Shown: piece by piece, positions 11,679-24,849 of the stretch | Layout of the letters: each line of letters begins with the position of its first letter | Position numbering within the stretch: the first letter of the stretch is position 1 | Assembly: GCF_963169125.1 (NCBI RefSeq) | Contig: NC_084793.1 | Coordinates: 233,011,360-233,075,359, forward strand | Direction of reading: 5' to 3' | Source: Humulus lupulus | Taxonomy: Eukaryota; Streptophyta; Magnoliopsida; Rosales; Cannabaceae | Length of the DNA stretch: 64,000 nucleotides | The notes under the pieces: generated by a model | What the model was told of the DNA's origin: nothing | Seen by the model: the letters and a program-made list of their open reading frames with translations, nothing else | Databases searched by the model: none | Program-made: the position numbers and the translations under genes

Positions 11679-12487
11679 ATGTTAGCCCTTAAGGCCATGT
11701 ATCAAGATCTAGTGAGGCTTGATCACCTTGATGGATCTAACTTTGTTTGTTGGCAAGATAAGATAAAGTTTCTCCTCACAATTTTGAAGGTCTACTATGT
11801 TTTGGGCAATTTTTTTGAAGGCCATAAGTCCACCTAAGGACAATGATTCTCAAGAATTCATCAAGAAGAGGAAAAAGTGTGAAGAAGATGAACTCATATG
11901 CCATGGCCATATCCTCAACGCTCTCTCGGATCGCCTCTATAATTTTTTCACCAACACTACACCGACAAAGGAAATTTGGGAGGCACTTGAGAAGAAATAC
12001 AAAGCTGAAGAATAAGGTACTAAGAAATTCCTTATAACTGAATACATGGACTTTATTTATTTTTAATGAAAAACCCTTACTTCCTCAAGTGCATGAGTTG
12101 AAAATAATTGTGAACAAGTTTTCTACACTAAAGATAAACTTTCCTGAGTTCATTTTAGTGGGTGCTATAATAGCCAAGTTGCCTCCATCATAGATGAGCT
12201 ATATGGAGAAGATACTCCATAAGAATGAGGTGATATCTTTGGAGGAAATTCTAAAACATCTAAGGATTGACGAGGAATCTTGCTATAGAGACTAATGTAT
12301 GGAAGAGTCCAATGGAGGGACATCCAAGACCATAGAGAAACCCTCTCAATCAAAAGGGAAAGCTCACAAGAAGCCCCAATTGAACAAGGACAAACACCTA
12401 GGCTCAAGGAAGAATGAAGGGAAATTCAAGGGCGCCAAAGATCCTTGTTTTGTTTGTGGCAAGAGTGGTCACTTGGCTAGGGAATGA
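11679..12487 (+). pseudogene. gag: Copia gag (UBN2-type), broken
   Basis: This is the capsid protein of a Ty1/copia element. The ATG at 11679 opens a frame with the N-terminal wording LDHLDGSNFVCWQDKIKFLL. A frameshift near 11800 moves into the part with LICHGHILNALSDRLYNFF and KEIWEALEKKYKAEE, followed by a stop. Later pieces in other frames read EEILKHLRIDEE and the zinc knuckle CFVCGKSGHLARE, whose final Cys is replaced by a stop. At least three frame changes make it a pseudogene. Confidence 0.82.
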
Positions 12488-12541
12488 TAATTCTAAAAAT
12501 CTACTAATTTTAGATCCAAGTTTAACACAACTGAAGATGAG

Positions 12542-12724
12542 TTGGTTGCAACCTTGAGTGAGGTGAATGCCATCCAAGGCAAAGTGCAAAGATGGTGGAA
12601 TGACACTTGTGCCACTATTCATGTAACTTATGATAGAGGAATCTTCAAAACCTTTGAAGAAACCAAAGATGGTCATGAAATCCAAATGGGGAATGCATAT
12701 ATCCATAGTGTTGATCCGAAATAA
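12542..12724 (+). pseudogene. pol: Start of copia protease, truncated
   Basis: A frame of about 60 codons continues after the zinc knuckle. It contains WWNDTCATIHVTYDRGIFKT, the copia protease active-site region, with DTCA in place of the common DTGA/DSGA, and then HEIQMGNA. The homology stops at about 12724, where unrelated sequence begins, so the rest of the pol and the 3' LTR are gone. Confidence 0.75.
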
Positions 12725-13324
12725 AACTCTTTCTTAGAATTCAATCATTATAACGAAGCTTAGCTCCTTTAATCTTGAATCTTGTAGCATCATAAGTAGG
12801 AGTTGATTCATTCTTCCTCCTCTTAGGAGCCATATTTTTACAAAAATCAAACTTGAAGTCAAAAGTTCCAAAACAAAATCAAAACTACTAAACTCAGACC
12901 CTAAAATGCACCACTTAATTCTTTCAGCCTCCAATCAATAAAACCACTCAAGATTAGCACCAAAAACACCAAAAAGTGTCACTTAGCAATTACATCGAAC
13001 ACCTGGTAGCCACACTTCAACACCAACAATATTAAGAATAAGTAGTGCCAAATCTTTCCCCAAATTTGGAAACAAGCAGAAAATAGACACAATCTCAACA
13101 ATGTAGAACAAATCCAAGTGAAAAATTAGAGCGAGTAAAACCTTGTCAATAGAAACCCATTGCTCTAACTTGAAACCCATGATTATAGTGGCTATCTTTG
13201 CTTGAAACACCATCTTTGTCAACAAATTCTTGATAGAGATACTGAAGTTGGGATGGAATTACATGGAGAAAAACTTAGAGTGCAGAAGAAAATTTATGGA
13301 ATGGACAAAAAATAAAAGTGAAGA
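12725..13324. other. Unassigned 600 bp between copia fragment and element 3
   Basis: No element could be named. On the minus strand an ATG at 12833 opens a 30-codon frame ending at 12741 that begins MAPKRRKNESTP. It resembles the N-termini of gag-like or plant-transposon proteins often annotated in legumes and other eudicots, but is too short to call. Other short minus-strand frames here have no recognisable motif. Confidence 0.3.
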
Positions 13325-16300
13325 TGTAACATCCCGTGTTTTGAACACATGCTAGTAGTCGGTTGGAGCCGATGAAGAATTATGTGGAATATTATTTTGA
13401 TAAGTGATATTATATGAATTTGTGATGATTCATGAATTTTTATAGTCGTTGTGATGATCCGGAAAATAATCTAGCTTTATGCAAAGAAAGATTGGTCTCG
13501 GACCAAGGAGTAAACCTAATGAGAAATGTTGGATTAAATAGAATAGAAAATACTATGGCATAAAAACATTAATTTTGTTTGTCAACTTGGACTTTATAGT
13601 CGAGCCAATAAAATTAAGAAAAATTAATTGAGGTTTCAATTCCAATCAATCGGGCTTAAGGATGAGAATTTCTTGCTCAAGCCTCTAAGGGAATTTCAAT
13701 CAATTTGATAAAATTACCAAAATTATGTGATATGTGATAAATTTTATTTTTGGGACACATTTAATTAAATTAATTAAGCTTGAAGATATTTTAAAACTAT
13801 AGGGTAAAAATTTAGGAAATTTTAGACAAGTAAAATTACCAAAGGGCCCTTGAGTATCTAAGGAGAGAGGTAAAAATGAGCAAAGGCATAAAGGTATTTT
13901 CCAAGGTAGGAGATAGAGTGTGGTGGGCGGCAAGGCTATGCCTAGGGCTCTCAAGAGTCTAGGATACCTACCCTAGGGTAAGAGTAAGAGCCTTACCCCA
14001 CTCACAAGTTAAACACTAATCATTGTTCTCTTACAGTTCTAACAATTTTCTCACAAATTGTTTTCTCTCAAGAAAACACTCTCTCTTCCATTCCCTCTCC
14101 CAAAACCAAAACACTAAAGCCCTCTACCTCTCCATTTCTGCAATCTTCACAGTCATCCCCAATTAAAGAAGGGAGAAGCTCAAGGGAACATTTGTGTTGA
14201 GTAAGTTTCGAAACCTCTTTAATCTTTTCTTCTCTTTTCATCTTCAGACCTAAAACCCTAAGGGATTATTATGCTTGCATGTAATCTAATAGCCATACAT
14301 GGCATTGATCTTTTGTTCTAGGGTTCAAGAGAAGCTTGTACTAGTTGGATCTCAAGGATTTAACACTTTGGTGATAAAGTAAAAGCAAGGTAAGAGATCT
14401 TGGTAGTTTGCATGTTTTGTCCCTCATCTAAGTCTTTCTACCCTAAATCTCTCTTAAAAATCATCATTTGGGACTTTGGGGCTCTTTTTAAGAGTGTATA
14501 GCACAAGGGGGAGTTTGAGAAGCTAAGGAAAACACATCTCCAAGCTAAAACTATCAAAAGGTAGAAATTTATGGTTTTGCTTGAGTTTTGTGATTTATGT
14601 TGGTAGATCTGGTCGTATAAGTTATTTTAATAGTTTATGGAGTTTATTCTATGCTTAAGGTTGATATTGTGTGATTTTATTATTTGCATGCATGCATGTG
14701 GCTAGGATTATGCTAGAAATGCTTATTGTTGTAAAGTTGTGTAAAAATGCATGCTGCCAAAATTTTGTGGTCTAGCTTCCAACGGGTAAAATCACGCTAT
14801 AGTACTTCTTTTTGTGAAACTAAATTGTGTAGTTACATAGTTATTTGTGATTACTTGATGATAGGATTTGGAAAATCGTAAAAAGGTATTTTTAAACCCA
14901 AGTTATGCACTTTGTGGCATTGTGATGCAAATCTGGAAAATTCTGGGCAGCATGCACTGCCCTGATTGTTTTGACTTTTGAACAGTTTTTCCTAATAAAA
15001 AAGATATAAAATTTGGTAGTATGTTAGTTTAAACATGTATAACGGTCAGTATAAAAGTTTAGAGGAATTTGTGTTATGTTAAAAGAGATATGAGTTTTCA
15101 AAGTTTGCCCTAAAATCTGGAAACAAAACTTTTGGGCAGCAAGTACTGCCCATATTGTTTTAAACATTTTTATGAGTTTTAATTTTCCAAAAATTATGAA
15201 ATTTTTAAGGAAACTAATTTATACATATATGAAGGTCCCTATAAAATTTCAGAAATAGGAGGACTGCGTGTAAGAGAAATAAATTTTCAAATTTACCTTA
15301 CAATCTTGAAAAAAACTTCTCGGCAGCAGGCACGCCTATATTTCTTTTAAATATTTGAATGAGGTTTTCCATCCCAAAAATTATGAAATTTTGAAGGAAA
15401 TTGGTTAAGATGTGTGCAAGGACCCCGTAAAATTTTAGGGAAAATTGTGTCACGATCTATGAGAAATAATTTTTCTAAGTTTTCCCTAAAAAGTGAAAAG
15501 TAGCAATTTTGAACCGTAACGAAAAGTTATTTTTGGGAGGTTAGTTCTCTTAACCTAAAACAAGTTTTGACGTGAGGCTTTTGCCTAGTTCTTGTCCTTA
15601 TGACACAGAATATTGGAACTATAGTTTAAGGGGTTTTGCCAAAAATTTAACTTACGGAATTTTTTTTTATAGATAAGACTTTACCACTTTAAATTTAAAT
15701 AGTGGGAGCAAAGTTTTGGAAATGAAAAGAAATAATTGTTTGCAAGGATAACTAAGGAGATGGAGATTTAACCAATCTCAAATCATCTTAAGTTAATTTA
15801 AAAGTTGATTTTTACCATTATATAATTTAAGGGTCCAATTGCCCTTCTTTTAAAAAATAACATAAAACGAGATCCTAGGTTGTGGATAAAAATGGTCAAA
15901 ATGAGAGTTTGGGTTTTGTAAAGCATTTAAGAGAAAGGGTTAACGTTGGTAGATATTATTTGGAGCCAGTACAATAGTAATATAGTCCAGGTTGGAGCCA
16001 GGACATGGTAAAAACATAGTCCAGGTTCGAGCCAGGACAATGGTAATATAGTCCGGGTTGGAGCTAGGACATAAATGCTGGAAATGGGTTGATGCCCGTA
16101 TACCTTCCTATTAATCTATTGATTAGTTATGATATGTGTTATATATATCTTGAATGTTCTCAGAATTTTCTAAGTGCAGGCTATTGTGATATGTGTGAAC
16201 TTGGTTATTAAAAACAACCAGAGTATTTATTTCAGATATGGTTATATATCTTGAATGTTCTGGGAAGTGCAGGCTATTGAGATATGTGTGAACTTGGTTG

Positions 16301-16899
16301 TGAGAAACAATTAGAGTATTTATTTCAGATATGGTTATATATCTTGAATGTCTGAGATTTTCTAAATGCATGTGGTTTTGATATGTATGAAAATTGGTTG
16401 TTGGGCGCAACCAATGTGCTTGATTTTCTGTTAGGGCTATTATTAAGAATGGTATGATAGGGTTTGAACTTATCCAATACCCTAATGATCGGTAGTGATA
16501 TCTACCTTAGGTCGACCTATTAATGGGTTTTAGTACACTTGTGTGTAAGGCTATTCTTACTAAGCATTTTCTCTTACCTAGTTCTTTCATGTTGTAGGTA
16601 AGTGCAAAAGCAAAGTGGAGTAGTGAGCGTCAGAGTCTGTTTGCGGATATGTACATGTGGCCTGACCTGGGGTGAGAACACCATTTTGAAATGAAAAAGT
16701 TGGGAGCTTGTTATTTTTTTTATGACATTTGTTTTGCTACAACTTTGTGGAAAAGTACTTGTAATTTTGTTTGCTAAACTAAAAGTGTGCTCATAGGACC
16801 TTTCCAATTTTTTTTATATGGATTTTCGGTACAATGATTTAAAGAAAAAGTCTAGATTTCTGCATGTTTTTGGTCTTGTATGTTTTGAGGGTTGTTACA
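13325..16899 (+). repeat. 5' LTR of element 3
   Basis: It starts TGTAACATCCCG and ends GGGTTGTTACA just before a primer site; 3.6 kb, which is long for the family. It is collinear with 32007-34429 plus 40632-42191. It contains short tandem repeats: about 35-bp units with GGAGCCAGGAC (15960-16075) and about 90-110-bp units with TATATCTTGAATG (16130-16440). It lacks a segment of about 590 bp present in the 3' LTR near 40755-41350. Confidence 0.88.
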
Positions 16900-16901
16900 A
16901 T

Positions 16902-16912
16902 TGGTATCAGAG
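16902..16912 (+). other. Primer-binding site, Met-tRNA
   Basis: TGGTATCAGAG lies two bases after the LTR end; the next base is A where C is expected. It is a slightly decayed initiator-Met-tRNA primer site. Confidence 0.85.
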
Positions 16913-16978
16913 ATCGAGTTGAGTCGATTCTGTAGACAAACCCACATGTACATTCTGCAAGACAGACCGACACTCACT

Positions 16979-17046
16979 GTAAGTAATGTCTTTTCATATC
17001 TGCTTCCCTTGCTTTCTTATATTTACCTCAACTCTATACATTGTAG
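16979..17046 (+). other. Putative leader intron
   Basis: ACT|GTAAGTAATG at 16979 and a pyrimidine-rich run ending CATTGTAG at 17046 form a good 68-bp plant intron. The exon resumes four bases before the ATG of the leader ORF at 17050. This is inference from splice-site consensus alone. Confidence 0.35.
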
Positions 17047-17295
17047 GTTATGGTCGATATACTTGAGATAGGTGACCTTGTGATAGGAAACCTACCCATG
17101 ATCCCTATGCTTAGGATCAATTACTATATACTCTTTAACAAAGAGAATTCTCGACACTTCGAGTACGATCAATGACATCGGCGTGTCATTTTGCAGTTGA
17201 CGCATTACATGACAAAAGTCTTTGATAGGGCCAACACACCCGAGCCACAGAGAGTGCGATATGCCAGCACTTGTCAGAGAGTCTCGACACATATA

Positions 17296-19144
17296 TGTTA
17301 GGAAAAACTTATACAGGATCTTTATATATTTTCATGTAAATGTAATATTAAATAAATTAATATAAGATAACCTAGACCATGTTTCTAAAATTGAATTCAA
17401 AGAGAAACAAAGACAAGAATACTTACAGTATACGCAGCGGAATGAAAGTCCTTCCTTCAGTTTCTAAAACTCTTGTATCCTCTTTGTCGCAGAGTATTAT
17501 CAAGAAACTGAACCGATCTTCTATTTTTTTCACAGTCTTCCAATGTATCCTTAGAATCACCTAGACTAGTGTGGGTAATTCTCAACACATAAGATAGATA
17601 TAGAGAGAAGAAGAGAAAATAACAAAGAGACATAGAAAAGGACATGTGTTTGGAGAGAATCTAAAACTATCAGAAAATCTGACTGGTGACTTATATTTTG
17701 ACTTCTCTCTAAGCACTCATTTAATAGACTCAATTAGGCCATTTAATTTAATTAAAAAATCAATAAAATAATAGTCATTTTAAAGCCCTAGGTCGAAATT
17801 ATCATGGGCTTTAGGCCCGTAAAATTTCTCATTTGATTATAAGCCCATTGAACTTAAAATCAAGGCCAGTATTATTTTCTATTGATTTAATTAATTAAAT
17901 AATTATTTAAATCATTTATCAAATTAATTATTTATAATTTAAACATTTGATTTAAATTTATTTATTAATTTAGATACCAATTTATCTTAATTAATAAATC
18001 TGCCATAATTTCTCTTTTCTTCTCAAAATTACACAACTCTGTGAAACTATCCAAAATCGACCTGGTCAACTTTGATAATTCTAATTAATAATTAAATCAA
18101 TTAATAGAAACTATCTAAATGATTTTATTCAAGGTACAATGGAGACCATGGGCCTATGAAATCAAGCTCCAATATGTTATCATAAATATAACAAATAAAT
18201 TTACTAACTTATTAATTCCTCGTGACTCCACAATAGACTTAGAATTGCACTCTTGAATTCATAGAATGCTCTATAACAAATATAGATACACTATTAATTA
18301 TCCATTGTTACAGCCATAATTGTCACTCAATCCTCTATAGACGGTCTACAATGAGATAGGACAAAAATATCGTTTTACCCCTCATTGTATTGTATCCTTA
18401 AAACACTTAGTTCCTTGTAAATGATATTTCAGTAAACTAATTTAATTACTGAAATGATATCTCTATCATTTAACACATTGAACCAAACCAAAAGGAAACC
18501 ATCATTTCACTTCTTCATCAAAAGCTATAGATGTTCATATCTATGATTAACACTCCCACTCAATTATACTACCGAGTTCCCAAGATGTAAGTATGGGCTA
18601 GTCCGTAGGGTAAGCTGGTAATGAATAAGTCAAAGAACTCAAATAATACAATCAGTTAGAATACTAACCACTCAGAATTGAGGTTGAATTGACCTATGGT
18701 CAACTATATGATATGACTAGAATAGATAATAATGGTATGTTTACTTATCTTATCAACTGTCAATACCGGTCCAGTTCGATGTAACAAATACATCCAATCT
18801 TATCTACTTTTTTAATGTTCTTGAAAGAAAATAACACTGTAATGTGTAAGTAGATCATATCGTAGATTGACAAGTCAGTGTAAATCCTGTGCACTGACTA
18901 ATCTTAGGACTAACTTATTTTAAACATATAATCATATTTATATTCCACTGTGATTACGTCACTATAAATAAGATTAGCTATATGCTCGGGTTTCAATAGA
19001 ATTTTATATTATTTAAATAATCATGAAATCAAAACATGTGAGCAAAGTGATTGACCAAGTCAAAAAATAATTTCTATTCTTTAATTGATAATAAAATGAG
19101 ATTACAAAGAATTTGGGTTTTAATTAGGGCATAAAACCCCAACA
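17296..19144 (-). repeat. 3' LTR of the nested copia
   Basis: 1849 bp, collinear with 24850-26698. It abuts the target duplication ATATA at 17291-17295. Confidence 0.92.
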
Positions 19145-19158
19145 AACTCCCACTTGCA
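19145..19158 (-). other. Polypurine tract of the nested copia
   Basis: On the minus strand GTGCAAGTGGGAGT lies directly before the 3' LTR. This is the usual place and composition for the plus-strand primer of a copia element. Confidence 0.75.
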
Positions 19159-19180
19159 CTAATTGAAACTAGTGCCTTAA

Positions 19181-20971
19181 TTATACTAATCCCAATTCCT
19201 TGATATGCTTATCAAATGTAGCTTCTGGTAGTGTCTTTGTAAATGAATCCGCGAGATTGTCTTCAGTTGCAATCTTCATAACCTGCACATCTCCCTTGAC
19301 CACATATTCTCGAATAATGTGATAATTCCTTTCTATATGCTTACTCCTCTTGTGACTTCGAGGTACTTTCGAGTTGGCTATCGCTCCTGTATTGTCACAA
19401 AACAACACAAGCGGTTTATCCATTTTTTGAATACCACCAAGATCTGAATAGAACTTCTTTAGCCAGACTATTTCCTTAGCTACTTTTGACGTGGCTATGT
19501 ACTCAGCCTCCATGGTGGAATCTAAGATTGCAGACTGCTTTACGCTTCTCCAAATCACAGCTCCATCCCTAAGAGTAAACACCATTCCAGAAGTAGACTT
19601 CCTGTTATCGACATCAGTCTTAAAATCTGAATCGGTGTAGCCTACAGTGTTTAGAACACCACCCTTGTAGAATAACATATAATCCCTAGTCCGTCTCAAA
19701 TACTTCAGGATATGCTTAACTGCTATCAAATGTTTCGGTCCTGGGTTTGACTGATACCTGCTCACTACTCCCACTGCATAGCAGATATCTGGTCTAGTAC
19801 ACAACATGGCATACATCAGACTTCCAACTGCAGATGCGTAAGGAACTTTTCTCATTGCATCTTCCTCTTTTGGAGTCTGGGGAGACTGCTTCATTGAAAG
19901 ATGAATTTCATGGCGGGACGGTAGACGCCCTTTCTTGGAATTTTTCATTGAGAAACGTTCAAGCACTTTATCTATGTAAGTTGCTTGAGATAGAGCTAAG
20001 AGTCTGTTCTTTCTATCCCTAATGATCTGGATACCTAGAACATAACTTGCTTCACCCAAATCCTTCATCTGGAATTGAGTGCTCAGCCAATTCTTCACAT
20101 CTGATAATTTCTTAACATTGTTTCCAATGAGTAAGATATCATCTACATAAAGAACCAGGAATACCACTATTTGATTTGCCTTCAGTTGGTAAACACAGGG
20201 CTCATCAATATTTTGTTCAAAGCCATAGGTTTTGATTATTTCATCAAACCTAAGTTTCTAGGAACGAGAAGCTTGCTTAAGTCCATAGATGGACCTATTC
20301 AACTTGCAATATTTTCCTTCTTGTCCAGCTACTTTGAATCCCTCTGGATGATCCATATAAATGACTTCGTCAAGCTTTCCATTAAGAAAAGTTGTCTTTA
20401 CGTCCATTTGCCAGATCTCATAGTCGAGAGCGGCTGCTATGGATAGGAGGATGAGAAAGGATTTGAGCATGGCTACCAGACTAAAAGTTTCCTCATAGTC
20501 CACGCCTTCTCTTTGAGTATAACCCTTTGCCACTAATCGAGCTTAATAAGTCTCGATATTTCCATCAATACCTCGTTTCTTCTTGTAGTTCCACTTGCAC
20601 CCAATGGTGCTAAAGTCACTAGGTGCTTCCACAAGATCCCAGAAGGAATTTGAGTACATAGACTCCATTTCCTGTTTCATGGCTTTGACCCATAGTTCCT
20701 TTTCAGGGCTATCCATTGCCTGTTTGAAAGACAACGGATCATCATCACTAGTCTCACCAACAACCATATTGGTTTCACCATCCAAACCATAGCGAACTGG
20801 GTTCCTAGAAACCCTCCCACTACGACGAGGCTCAGTGACTGTTTGCTCAGGAACAATGGTACTTTCTTCATTTAAATTGACTTGCGTCGATTGTACATGA
20901 AGAGTGGGAATTTCATCATCAACTAGCGTTGATGGCGATGGAACATTGGTTGGAGTCAATTCTTTAATCAT
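19181..20971 (-). pseudogene. pol: Copia reverse transcriptase and RNase H
   Basis: Read in one frame with two stops, at 20543-20545 and 20258-20260 (the second is TGG to TAG). The first part is a linker with RRSGRVSRNPVRYG; RT begins with KQEMESMYSNSFWDLV and IGCKWNYKKKRG, then ARLVAKGYTQREGVDYEETF and QMDVKTTFLNGKLDE. The catalytic YVDD is intact in LVLYVDDILLIGNN (Y at about 20149). RNase H follows with GYTDSDFKTDVDNRKSTSG, STMEAEYIA, FCDNTGAIANSK and NLADSFTKTL, ending at 19181. The core is well preserved compared with the other copies in the window. Confidence 0.9.
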
Positions 20972-21138
20972 CTCCTCTAAAACTACTTTGCTGCGAGGTT
21001 TAAAGTTCTAGACATAGTCATTTTCTAGAAAAGTAGCATTTGTAGAAGTAAACACTTTCTTTTCTGAATGACTATAGAAAAGTCCACCCCGAGCACCTTT
21101 AGGATAGCCAACAAACATGCAAACTTCAGTTTGCGATT

Positions 21139-22332
21139 CTAGCTTTCCCTCCTTTTTCCTCGGGACGTGGGCGGGACACCCCATATTCTATAATGGCGTA
21201 AACTAGGTTCATGACCGTTCCAGCATTCTAAAGGTGTTTTGGGGATTGATTTAGACGACATGACATTGAGAATGTTGTTCGCGGTTTCAATTGCATGTCC
21301 CCAGAACGAAGTTGGTAGAGTTGAGTAACTAAGCATGCATCAAACCATTTCCAATAAAGTTTTGTTTCGGTGTTCCGCTGCACCATTTTGTTGCGGAGTA
21401 CCTGGGGCAGTAAGTTGTGATAAAATTCCAAGTTTAGTTAAATGAACTTGGAACTGCATATCCAAATATTCTCCACCCCTATCAGATCGCAAGATCTTTA
21501 ATGTTTTACCTAATTGGTTCTGAGCCATAGCTATGAATTCTTGAAACTTTGAAATTGTTTCTGATTTCCTATGCATTAGGTAAAGACATGAGTATCTAGG
21601 GTAATCGTCAATAAAAGTGATGAAATACTCAAAACCACCCCTGTCTTGTACATTCAAAGGTCCACAAACATCTGAATGCACAAGACCAAATGGTTCTTTG
21701 ACCCTATCACCCTTTGCAGAGAATGGACGCTTGGTCAGTTTTCCTTCTAGACAAGATTCACAAACAGGTAATTCACCTAAGGTTAGTTCCCTCAAAGGTC
21801 TATCCTTTGTAAGTCTTTGAATCTTATCATAGCCAATGTGACCTAGTCTCAAGTGCCATAAATACGTCATATTATCGTTATCGATCTTTTGAGGTTTATT
21901 GGTCCTAGGTTTAGCTACTTTGAATAAATCATTATTAAGAGCGAGGGTTTCGTTAGGTCGCAGAATATAAAGCCCATTTTCCAAACATGCAATACAGAAT
22001 TGTGATCCATTGAAAGAAACATATATATTAAAACTTGTGAAAGTCATAACAAATCGTTCTAATTGCAGTATGGAAACTAAAATTAAATTTCTATTAAAAT
22101 CCAGAATAAAAAATACATCTTGTAAAATTAAAAATTTATTTCCGAACTTCAGACGAGCTCTTCCTCTAGCTTGGACCGCAACGAATGTTCCGTTCCCAAC
22201 TCTAAGCTTTAAGCCGCCTTCGTTCACTTCCTCCCACAATTCAAGAAGCTGTAAAGAGTTACAAACATGGTTAGTAGATCCAGAATCAATAATCCAAATA
22301 GAGTTATCATTCTCTAAAACACATCTTTCCAA
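21139..22332 (-). pseudogene. pol: Copia protease and integrase
   Basis: In the gag frame. The protease motif IWIIDSGSTNHVC is near 22300-22270 and its last part ends before 22000. The integrase zinc domain reads WHLRLGHIGYDKIQRL ... CESCLEGK. The catalytic core shows VHSDVCGPL, KILRSDRGGEYL and APGTPQQNGAAEHRN, so the DDE-type residues look present. A TGA at 21340 interrupts, then the frame continues (STLPTSFWGHAIETANNILN) until a one-base shift near 21170 throws it out of phase in RIWG-type sequence. Downstream of the shift the integrase C-terminus continues in another frame. Confidence 0.88.
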
Positions 22333-22389
22333 GATAAAGGAACTATAATCATTACCTTTGTTTTTATCTGCTACAAACTTGGGGCAATC

Positions 22390-23205
22390 CTATTTCCAAT
22401 GCCCCTTCTCTTTGCAGTGAAAACACTTACCTTTACCTTTCTTGTTTTTCTTATTCTTCCCCTTAGGCGTATGTGCACTTAGTTGTGTACTCGCCTTTGC
22501 AACCTTTGCAGGCTTGGGGCTGTTATTTTGTCCACCTTTCATCTTGTTTCCAGCTTTCGAAGACAAAGTTTGGTTAGATTCAGCCTTAGTTGGATCAGCA
22601 GCAGTAGTAGTAGTTGTCTTCTTTTCTCCTCCCTTACTTGGTCCACCCATGATAGACTCAAAATTCGGAAGCTCATTCATGAGCTGCGTCAGACCATAGT
22701 TGAGTTTATTCAACAAATAGTTGGTGGTGAATGGAAGGAAAGCTGGAGAAAGACTGTTAAGGATTAAGCCAACTTGAGTTTCCTCATTTATTATGGCTCC
22801 ATGCAGTTCAGCTTCCTGAATGTAGTTTGTCATGCTGATCAGGTGATCATGAACATGTTGAGAAGGTTCCATTCGAGCATTGGCATATTTCTTGGTGGCC
22901 TCAAAATGAGTCTGCGCTGACTTGGCACCAAACATGTCTTGGAGCTGATCCATGATTTCGTAGGTTGTCTTGACATTCTCCATCTTTTTCTTGAGAGTGT
23001 AGACCATACTAGTCAACATGTAGCATCGCACCTTGTTGTTAGCCGCCTGCCAACTCTCATACTTGTCCCTCATAGACTTGGTAGCTCCTTCAGCTGGAAC
23101 TTCCGGGGATTCCTTAGTCATGACGAACTTGGAGTTGTCACCAATCAATACAATGTTGATGTTTTGCTTCCATTTAAGGAAGTTTTCTCCAGTGAGTTTC
23201 TCCAT
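22390..23205 (-). pseudogene. gag: Copia gag with zinc knuckle
   Basis: This is the capsid/nucleocapsid part of the polyprotein, 271 codons from an ATG at 23205. The N-terminus MEKLTGENFLKWKQNINIVL and the later LHGAIINEETQVGLILNSLS are typical of UBN2/DUF4219-type copia gag. A Lys/Thr/Ala-rich linker precedes the zinc knuckle CFHCKEKGHWK, where a TAG at 22390-22392 interrupts the motif just before its last Cys (the next residues are DC). The frame then continues unchanged into the protease, so originally this was one gag-pol frame. Confidence 0.88.
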
Positions 23206-24849
23206 CTAAAGTTGAGAAAGGATGGGAGTAGACACAGTCATAACTTAAAACTATAAATTACCAATAAAATAGAAATTAATCACATTTTCTCAATAAAACT
23301 TCTATTCACACATATTTCAAGAAATAGAACAACATATACCAAAAATATGTAAGATATGAGAAAAAAAACCAAAAACAGTCATATCTCTATTTCTCTAGGA
23401 TTTTAACTAATCTATGATATCCTTGTCCCGGTTGGCGAGAGTAAAAAATACCACTAGTTAAATAGAGTTGTAAACTCATTTAATAATGGACACCACTATT
23501 AACAACCTACTATTCGATCAAAATAAGAAAACAAAATCTCTTATTTTCTGAGCTAGACCCACGGTTTCAATAATCATAGTAGTCACCGTAGGGGTGAGTC
23601 TAGTATAATTTGACCTATAACTATTTATCATTCGAAATCTAACCTTGTAAAAATAACTAATGAGCACCTTCCGTAGGGGGGTGAATCAAAGGGCCTCGAG
23701 GCCCCATTAAGCTATTGACTATAATAAACCAACGGTGGAGATCGAATATAAATCTTAAAAAAAAAAACTCATTATTAAAATTAAAAATAAAGTATTTTTA
23801 CTATTTTAGTTTTACAAAATTAATGACTATGGTTTTCCAAAAAAAATAATAAACAGATTAAATTTTTAAAGCCAAAGTCCTATAATTTCCTATTAATTCT
23901 AAAGTGTCATATTAAAACAAATTCAATTAATTTAGAAGTAATTTGTTGCTAATCAATATCTAGGTTTAACTAATATAATGAACCTATACAATTAAGTCCA
24001 ACTCAGGTAAATGGGCCTTAACAATTGAGCTTGTATGGAGGAGGGCTAGGTCTAGTATGCCGTTCCCACTACAAAGGCCCCTTATCTTCCGTACGAGGTC
24101 CAAAAGATAGGAATTTAAATCTTCATTTTATTAATTGTTATTAATTGATTAGGCCCACTATAGTCATGCAAAGCAAATAGGCCTTCACAAGTGGAATCAC
24201 CCACAAGAGAGGAATTTAAACTTTACATTTTCTAATGGGCCCATATAAAACCTATCATTTTATGAATATTTATTTGGCAAAAATATCACATATCTAACAA
24301 ACTTATGGGCCACTATATGCATCTAAGACCAATTGCAAAAATACCACATATAGTGCAAACAGACATGTTATACAAAACAAATCTGATATTTTTGGCTTTG
24401 ATTATAAATAATAAATTTCCACAATTTTAATTTTCTTTAATTTTATTTTTAAAAAAATTAAAATTTTTTTGGATGAACAGTACCACGAGGTACTGTTCAT
24501 CGCGTGCTAGGGGCTGGGCGTGTGCATGGGCGTGCGCGCCGGGCGCGCGGGCGGGGCGCACACATGGTAGCTAGTGCAAATTTTTTTCAAAAAAAATTTT
24601 GTGCAATTTTTCAAACTAAAACAATTTTCTAAATAATTTTTAACATGTTTTACACAAAATAAAGCAAATATAAAAATTAACAACATAGAAAACACAACAA
24701 AAATAACCTAAAAATTGCAAATATTCACATAAAATCAATATGCTTCATAAAAACATGAAAACCATCTAATTATTCAAACATATCAAATAATCAAATTCTA
24801 AACATGTTCATGCATGAAAATAAAGATTACCAAAGGCTCAGAGGTCAGT
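23206..24849 (-). other. Leader of the nested copia, with hairpin and GC-rich block
   Basis: About 1.6 kb between 5' LTR and gag, mostly AT-rich, with no convincing ORF. It holds a perfect 13-bp inverted repeat with a 4-base loop (GATGAACAGTACC at 24472-24484 and its complement at 24489-24501), flanked by a very GC-rich stretch at about 24500-24560. A 14-bp palindrome GGGCCTCGAGGCCC is at 23691-23704. These could be RNA structures of the packaged genome; no function is shown. Confidence 0.6.

Noticed and set aside
13700..13954. Minus-strand frame of 84 codons
   Set aside because: Lies in the 5' LTR of element 3 and is not kept as an equal-length frame in the 3' LTR.
20171..20446. Plus-strand frame of 91 codons
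   Set aside because: It is the antisense shadow of the copia reverse transcriptase on the minus strand.
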